A stretch of DNA of 64,000 nt. Source: Adineta steineri. Its lineage: Eukaryota > Rotifera > Eurotatoria > Adinetida > Adinetidae. The translations under genes and the position numbers were made by a program. Below are positions 57,062 through 64,000 of this stretch, piece after piece (position 1 is the first letter of the stretch; every line of letters starts with the position of its first letter). The notes beneath the pieces were generated by a model. It saw only the letters and a list, made by a program, of their open reading frames with translations, had not been told where the DNA came from and ran no database searches. The stretch spans positions 1 through 64,000 of the forward strand of contig CAJNOI010000123.1 of NCBI GenBank assembly GCA_905250115.1. Reading direction: 5' to 3'.

Positions 57062-60000
57062 TTATTACTATATAATATAACTTATTATATTTTTATTTAC
57101 GAAACAAAAATAAGAAATATTCAAAACATTTTGTTATATAAAACAGAACTAACGAGAGAACCGCCCGAGATGATTCACCACTTTTAAGCTAGAGATAGCG
57201 AATTTTCAATTTTCTGATAGTATAACGATTTTACATGTATATTATTGCAATATATCACAAACAAAAATTTTATTATATGTGATCAATTAATAGTTTTGCA
57301 ATTCTTGTAGGACTAATCATCGCGCTGGTTTAACAGTAGAACGAACAATGAAATACTATACTATAGATACTCGCTAGAATCACATATTTAAGAGAATATT
57401 TTCGTACGTGTTAATAACTATAATTCAGTTCTTATTACATACTATCACAGAACGCGATAATATCAACATAATGTACATTTCTTTTCATCCACCATTATTA
57501 TTAAACTAATACAGTTACTGATCTTCTGATATTTATAAAAGATTGAAAAGCTTCAAGACGATACATTAATGACTATATATATTATTTGAGAATAATTAGT
57601 TTTTTCTTACGTTTTTGTTTGTTTGGGATGTATTGCAATAATATACATTTAAAATCGTTATACCATCACAAAATTGAAAATTCGCTATTTTATGATAAAA
57701 AGATCATGGGTCCAAATCCTTTGGGATTTATTCTAGTCTAAAAGTCCCTTATATGTTTCATAAATACGAGTTTAAAAGAGCTGAATCACATCGGACTGTT
57801 CTTCTGTACGACAAAAAAATCTTGTCTTACTTTTATTGTTATTCTCTTCTTTACATAAAATAAACTACGCCACGTGTTCGTTGATAAAACATTGTTGTTC
57901 TAAGTAACACAATTCTATTTTATCATTAAATAACAAATCTTTGACTTTTTATTATAAATTAGATTTTCAATAGAAATATTTCAATTTAAAGATCAAGTGT
58001 TGTTTCAAATGAAGAATAAACATAATATTCTTACTCTCTAATTGATTATAACAATAAATTTTTATTAACAAATCCAATAAATATTTTCATATGCTTCAAT
58101 TATTTACCAAATAATATTTCGAAATATTTCTATCTATTTTATATGAACAAAATATAACATGTATTATTTGTATAGCATTAGTGTTACGTAATCTTATTTA
58201 AAAATATTCTTTACGTTATTGTTTTGTTGGGGGAGAAAAATCTTTGTTATCAATTTATGAACAAATAAAGAAATAGTTAGGAATTTATCCATTGAAGTTA
58301 TATAGTATGACAGAAACAAATGGTCCTTGCCTTATTTCAATTGATTATCTACCTAAATCTGAACGATATAAACCATTATAGGTGAAACAAAAAAAAATTT
58401 CGAGTAATAGATGATAATTAACAAGATATATCTTGAAATAGAGGTATATATTACACTTCATTCATCTTATTCAATATGAATAATAAAACTGATATTGATC
58501 AAGATTTCTTGTCTTATTTAAAACAAATATTAGCTGAATATTAGATATTTTACTCAAAATCAAATTCGATTATATCATAATGAATACATTTAAAAAATAT
58601 TGTTTGTTATTTATATTGTAATGATACTATTGATCTTTTTTTCATCATTGATCTTTAAATAGAATTGAAATTAATATAATAAACCTTTTCATATTACTAT
58701 AGAATACAAAAGACAAAATAAAGCGTCGTTTTATCCAAAAATTAAATTATGACGAGAAGACGTTTGTTCGCTTGTCCTTGAATAACAATAAAAAATTAAG
58801 AATATCATTGGAAACACTTTTCTGAAAATATTTTACTCAAAAATTTAATGTTTTTTTTTTCATTATCTATTTGAACAGCCGCGAAAATCGATTTATATAT
58901 TCTTCTTCATTAATCGTGTCATATGTACATCTATATTTATACTGCTAGTCGATATGATTACAATTCTTTCGTTCATTCTATAAAACACGTGCCTATATGA
59001 ATTTATCTCTAATAAAATTTTAATTTTGTCTACAACGTTAATACGATATTATACCCATATTTTTAGTTTGTATTAGTTATTCGAATCTAGTTCATTAATT
59101 ATTTATTAATTAACAGAGTATATTTTTAAAAGTAAAAGATGAACATTTGTTTATTTCAATAAATAAACTCCAATCATTCTCATATTTATTTTTCATGTCT
59201 TTCACGTAGTATTACATAACTTATCGATTGTAATTGCTTTGTCTTTGATGACACTTAAATATTCATTTTCAATATAAATAATACTGGCAAAAGACAGATG
59301 ATAATTATTTTACTAGTATAATCAAAAATAGATCATCAATATTAGAAAAATTGTTTCTATTTCCAATGTGTCTCTTTTTTTTCAAGAGAAAAAATGTATG
59401 ATTATTTAAAAACAATAATATAAATAATGAGCCTAATTTTTAATTAATTATCTTAATATGTGGTTTCATCTAATACAAAATATTATTTAGAAAATTCTTC
59501 GGATTAAACTGTATAATAGTTTTCGTCAAATAATATTATAATAACTAAGAATATTTTTTAAATAAGATGAATTTATTAGTTTAGCTTTTAATCTTTCATG
59601 ATCATATTCAATGTCTACGACTAATTAAATCATTCTGTTTTTATGACGTAAAAATGTTCTCTTTTTATGTAAATATTATTCACGATGTGTAAATTATTTA
59701 TCATTCGATCATCAAGATAAAACTGACTTTGTTTTATTTAAATGATGATTCTCTAATGAAACGTTCTTTTGCACGCACATGAGATTCATGACTTTCTTGA
59801 GCAAGAATGTCATGCGCTATGGATACATCTCAAAATCTTTCTTGGTATGTGGGAAACAAGAAGAATTTTATGTAAAAAAAAACCATCCAAACCGAACATT
59901 TTTTTTTCTTTTATAAATAAGTATTATTTAAAGAAAAAATATTCTTACCTATACCGAAAATTTTCATAATTTTTTTGTACACATGCGCTATGGACACATC

Positions 60001-60694
60001 TTGAGGTCAAACGCTTGAAAAAAAAAGTTCGAGTAGGATTAGTATAATTTTCAATTCAATATAACGATTTTTATCAACAAAACAAGAAGAAACTTGAATA
60101 TTTTTATATGATGTTAAATTTTTCATTGTAGTTTCTATAAAGAGAAAGAGTATTGTACTAAGAGGCATAAAAAGCCACGTTTTTGTTTTATAGTAATTAA
60201 AGTTCATGAGTATTGAATTACTTTGTTGCTTTCAATTTTTCTCATGAAAAAGAAATGTTGATGGGAGAGAACATTTTTAAAGAAATTCATTTTTATTTAG
60301 AATGACATTTGTTTAATATTAATAAGTTTTTTTTCTTATATTATGAAAAGAGAACAAAAAAGACGGTACAACATACCTTATATACTTTTTTTTCTTTCTG
60401 CTCTTTTTCTTCTTATTACACCTGAGTAAAGAAGAAAAAAAAAAGTGTTTCAAGCCAATGAGTAAGTTACCAATAGTATAACAGTAGTGTTCGCTTTCCT
60501 TCATACCAAATTTTTTTTTCTTGTACAAACATATAAACACAAGGTACTTCGAGCATGTTATTTCTTATTCAATAACAAATCCGAGGTCGATGAAAAAAAA
60601 ATCATTTCAATCTTCGAATATCTAAATAAAATTTCATGTTTAGATATCTTTTTAAAATCTTTATTTTTAATGATAATAAACATAACGTAGAAAA
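57062..60694. other. Gene-poor 3.6 kb stretch
   Basis: Very AT-rich. The only coding-like relic is at 58185-58381. Many open frames here (for example 59769-59969 and 60487-60690) lack splice or domain support and are rejected. Confidence 0.5.
58185..58381 (+). pseudogene. Relic of an AMP-binding (acyl-CoA synthetase-like) enzyme
   Basis: One frame, with a stop in the middle, reads SLRYCFVGGEKSLLSIYEQI, then LGIYPLKLYSMTETNGPC. This resembles the GGE and Y(G/S)MTE motifs of adenylate-forming enzymes, where the Glu contacts the AMP-Mg site. The frame ends at a TAG. Upstream and downstream homology is lost. The identification rests on a short motif. Confidence 0.4.
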
Positions 60695-62908
60695 ATGGCA
60701 GATCAATCATCTGAACAAGCAGCATCTGGAATAAAAATTTATCTAAGTAATTCATGGAATTTAATTAAAACTGGATTTCTTGTTTTAACATGGATTATGT
60801 TAGTAAGTTTTTATTATATAGAACTTTTTTTTTATTAAAAATAATTCTTACATAATAAACAAATAGGGTTTTCATCTTGAATTAGTTGGTCCAACAATGC
60901 CAGTTCTTATACAAAATATCGATGTTGATTATAGTGGAATGGGTTCAGTACTTGCATCAAGAGCTGCTGGTTATTTAGTTGCAAATCTTCTTGGTGCTAT
61001 TTTACAAAATATTGTGAAAAAACATTCCGAAGGTCTTTTAGTTTGTGCATTTATTTTACCTGCTATTGGTAAAACATCATCATCATCATCATTTATGATA
61101 AAAGATAAAGAATCTTTTTTATTTCATTCTAGTGGTTTTTCTTACTCCATTTGTGACATCATGGATAATCATGTGTATTTTATTTTTCATTCAAGGAATT
61201 GCTCAGAGTTTTACAGATTTAGGTAAATTAATTATTTTCCTTAAAATATAATTGAAAAACAAAAACAATGTATTTGTTTTTATATAGGTGGAACTAATAT
61301 TATATTAACAATGTGGGGTGTTAATGCAGCAGCTCCATTAAATACAGCTCATTTAGGATATGGAATAGGTGCTGTCTGTGTTAATTTACTTATTCGTCCG
61401 TTTCTTAATCCAAAAGGTTCATTGATAGATAATCCCGATACTGACGAAATGAATTCAACATTATCATCATCAATTAATAATATAAGAAAAAATTCTCATA
61501 TTGTTGCTCCATATACAATTGTTAGTATTTTATGTGTATTAATTGCTGCTGGACATGCATTTTTCTATATTCAAAAATTAAAAAATCAAAGACAACAAGC
61601 AGAAATTGGAGAGGTAATTATTATGTTCAATACTATAAAATCCCTATTTGCTCCACTCAGAGATATAAGATATCAATATATTACATCATAACGTTAAATC
61701 ATAGAGAAAACATTCTATTAATTATTTAGATTGAATATACAGCTGTCAATGGAAATTCAAGAAATGTTACTCATACTGTTAATAAAGAAGTTTCTTCACC
61801 ATATTCTCCTCGTACATGTGGTAATGGATATTTTCAATATGGTTTAATTCTTTCAACAATATTTATTTGTTATACATTTTTTATTGGTGCAAATGATCAA
61901 ACATTTGCAAAATTTTTTTTTGCTTATCTTAAATTTGAAAAATTTCATATATCGAATAGTGCTGCAAGTTGGGGCATTATTTTATATTGGCTTTCATATT
62001 CCGTATGTATTATATTTATATATCTAATATTATAAGTAACACTCGGTCAGCTCTTTCTCGTAGAAATCGCGTTATTAAACAATTTATTGATTTATATAAT
62101 TAAACAAAACAGAAGTCACATTTGAATTCTTCGGTTAACCCTTATAAAAAAATTCCTTTTATATCTTTACTTAATTTTTTGACCAATCAGTGAAGTGCGG
62201 ACAATTTATGTTTGCAAGATTCTACTTTACGAAAAAGAAAACTATTTGAGTTTTGACATTTGATTATGAAAAGCAAAATTTATAAAGTATTCCCTAGCTT
62301 GAATATTTGATGTGTGTATTTGTAAAGATCTTCGGATATGAAACTAATTTTATTGAAAATATAGGTTGGTCGATTCATTGGAGCAATTTTATCTATGTTA
62401 TTATCTGTTAATATGTGTCTTACTATTGTTTGGTTCGGTGGTTTATGTCTTACAATTGCTTGGTTTATTTTTGTATGGTTTATAGGTTTAACTGGTACAA
62501 GTTTATTTATTCTTGGTGCAGCTACTGGTTTAGTATTTGCACCGTTATTTCCTTTAACATTTGGTTTAATTAATCAACGATTAAATGTTGTACCTGTACT
62601 TCTTGCTCTACTTCTATCAGGATCCGCATTAGGAGCAATTGCACTTCAAAAAATAGCTGGTAAAGTTTATCTGTTTATATAATTATTTTTATTCTTTTGA
62701 AAATATTTTAGGTGTTGTAATGGATCATAATCCAAATCATTTTCCAACACTTTTGATTGTTTGTATATTGATGGGAATCATTCTTTATATTGCTTCGAAT
62801 GTTGTTTATCACGTACATGAACAAAAAAATCTTAAAAATGCACGACCTTTAGTAACTAATGAAGCAGTATTATCTGGTGAAGTTTTTAATAATGATGAAG
62901 AATTATAG
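60695..62908 (+). CDS. MFS transporter, MFSD4/NaGLT1-like
   Basis: Seven exons join in phase: 60695-60802, 60867-61068, 61133-61222, 61288-61613, 61730-62002, 62365-62659 and 62712-62908, giving 496 residues. About 12 helices are visible. The opening helix pair with ELVGPTMPVL and VLASRAAGYLVANLLGAIL resembles MFSD4A/B (sodium-dependent glucose transporter 1-like), whose members move sugars or other small solutes. Between helices 6 and 7 is a long loop, then GANDQTFAKFFFAY and VGRFIGAILSMLL; the acidic tail ends FNNDEEL. Intron 5 (62003-62364) is about six times longer than its neighbours because a MITE-like repeat (62033-62242) sits in it. The substrate is inferred only from family resemblance. 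Confidence 0.85.
62033..62242. mobile_element. MITE-like repeat (GAGCGTTACTTGT family) inside an intron
   Basis: It starts AAGTAACACTCGGTCAGCTC and TTTCTCGTAGAAATCGCGTT and ends TTCTACTTTACGAAAAAGAA, the family's two ends. It lies wholly within intron 5 of the MFS gene; splice sites on both sides are intact and the exons stay in phase. Confidence 0.75.
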
Positions 62909-63356
62909 ATAATTGGATTATTTAGGAAGTCAAGATAATATATAATAAATTTATTTGTATTTTTCTAAGTAAATTATCTGAATAAATATTAAAATTAATT
63001 ACTATTATATAAAAGTATGATATGTTGTATGAATAAATTGTTTGCTTGCTTGTTTGTCCGCAGGGTCAAAAAAACATCGAAAACTCATTTTCTGGAAAAG
63101 ACATTTCTAGAGGTATTTCGATGCAGGGATTTCGAATCTGATGTTAGTGTTTGCAAGTTACCTAAACAACAGGTCCCGTAGCATTGTAGAACATTATTTC
63201 TACGAGAAAGAGCTAAGCGAGTCGTTAGATGAGCGTTACTTGTTATATGGAGTTTTGTTTTAGATTGTCTACAAGATAACTATCGATATAAAAAAATGAT
63301 TGAATATTAATTTATTTCTGACATAAATAATTAACAAAAATAATAGAAGACATATA
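62909..63356. other. Intergenic region with a repeat copy
   Basis: Mostly occupied by the repeat at 63050-63244. No gene. Confidence 0.5.
63050..63244. repeat. MITE-like repeat, compact copy of the 6691-7208 element
   Basis: It starts TGTCCGCAGGGTCAAAAAAA and ends AGAAAGAGCTAAGCGAGTCG..GAGCGTTACTTGT. It has one internal unit where the 6691-7208 copy has four. Confidence 0.8.
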
Positions 63357-63693
63357 TTATTTCCAACAATTATCTTTACACATACATATTAAACTATGAA
63401 TAGGATAAAATTCATTTCTATAACGAATTCGATGACGAACAAGATTATGACAGTACATATAATTACAATTACAACTAGCATTATTATGCTTTACAAAATC
63501 ATCACTATTAGGACGCAGATACCAATCACGACATGCACCACATCTTTTACATGGATGACCACCACAACTCAATTGTTTAACATTCGATGATAAAGCAAAT
63601 TGAGATTCTATATAGAAAAATAAGAAAAAAAACTTTTCTCAATAAATATTCGTATTGTTACTTACGAAATGATTCTATGAACATATAACTCAT
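63357..63693 (-). CDS. Small Cys-rich protein of unknown family
   Basis: Two exons, 63693-63666 and 63607-63357, join in phase 1 and give 92 residues. No signal peptide is evident (MSYMFIESFQSQ). The body is a Cys/His cluster: CGGHPCKRCGACRDWY, SCNCNYMYCHN and ICMCKDNCWK, with twelve cysteines in about 75 residues. Spacing suggests two metal-binding or disulfide knuckles around a basic RHRIRYRNEFY stretch. I recall similar GHPC..CG.CRDW proteins in bdelloid sets, but none with a known role. The first exon is only 28 bases, so the start is less sure than the body. Confidence 0.65.
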
Positions 63694-64000
63694 TTTCAAA
63701 CCAAATAAGTCAAATAAATATTGTTTATCTAAAACAAAAATATCATACGTTATAATGTATAATTTAACAACATTATTTATGTAATTGTTCTATCAATGAT
63801 CCATATGAATACTTATATCCTATGCATCATCTTACTCTCATCGAAAACAGGCGAATATTTCTTACAATGAAAAGAAAGAAATTTTAAATATATATATATA
63901 TATGTGCCCTTCTTATTTTTGACAAATATTATTTTTGACAGTAACGGCTTCTTTTATTTATTTTTGTCCGAGGATCATATATTCGAAAAATAACAAATGA
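63694..64000. other. Window end, no gene seen
   Basis: AT-rich, with a short (TA)n run near 63890. Confidence 0.4.

Noticed and set aside
57100..60690. Several 60-75 codon open frames
   Set aside because: Expected by chance in this AT-rich stretch; none has motifs, splice partners or gene-like codon use.
1..64000. GT hairpins as a CRISPR array
   Set aside because: Units are inverted pairs at irregular multi-kilobase spacing with no spacers, in a eukaryotic genome with introns.
1..64000. Bacterial origin of the window
   Set aside because: Spliceosomal introns, GPCRs, Rab and U-box genes and a eukaryotic tRNA-Arg rule it out.

Overview
This is a eukaryotic window, very AT-rich, with compact genes broken by short introns. 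Most introns are about 50-65 bases, with GT..AG ends and AT-rich interiors. The gene set (several rhodopsin-like GPCRs, tetraspan proteins, RRxS-rich low-complexity proteins, decayed DNA transposons) and many copies of a TGTGGG-type hexamer, the telomeric repeat I recall being reported for bdelloid rotifers, suggest a bdelloid rotifer such as Rotaria or Adineta. The genus is inference. One 100-base N gap (41236-41335) joins two contigs.

Layout. 1-13 kb: repeats; a minus-strand gene joining an NMNAT-like nucleotidyltransferase to a choline/ecdysteroid-kinase-like domain, with one in-frame stop; a repeat cluster (6.7-9.2 kb); a tiny WAP-like secreted protein; a frameshifted GPCR. 13.6-20 kb: a gene fragment cut by a 2.7 kb terminal-inverted-repeat element, an LRR protein and an RRxS-repeat protein. 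21.7-26.5 kb: a ChaC-like gamma-glutamylcyclotransferase, a type II thioesterase in six exons and a tetraspan protein. 27.4-32.3 kb: a carboxypeptidase fragment, two paralogous membrane proteins with a C-terminal CxxC pair, and transposase and other relics. 32.5-35.8 kb: a large inverted duplication carrying two four-exon genes for small secreted proteins with the eight-cysteine pattern of fungal hydrophobins. 36-41 kb: a GPCR, a decayed rhomboid protease and tRNA-Arg(TCG). 42-51 kb: a four-TM protein, a decayed retrotransposon integrase and two GPCRs. 52-57 kb: a hAT-like non-autonomous element, the mitochondrial phosphate carrier and a U-box/Rab-like GTPase fusion. 57-64 kb: a gene-poor stretch, an MFSD4/NaGLT1-like transporter and a Cys-rich small protein.

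The genes are independent eukaryotic transcription units, not operons. The most unusual items are the hydrophobin-like pair, the U-box/Rab fusion, the NMNAT/kinase fusion, and more than 20 short hairpins whose arms are TGTGGG-like repeats facing each other. Intact genes were assembled by hand from splice sites and reading-frame phase; nothing was checked against a database.
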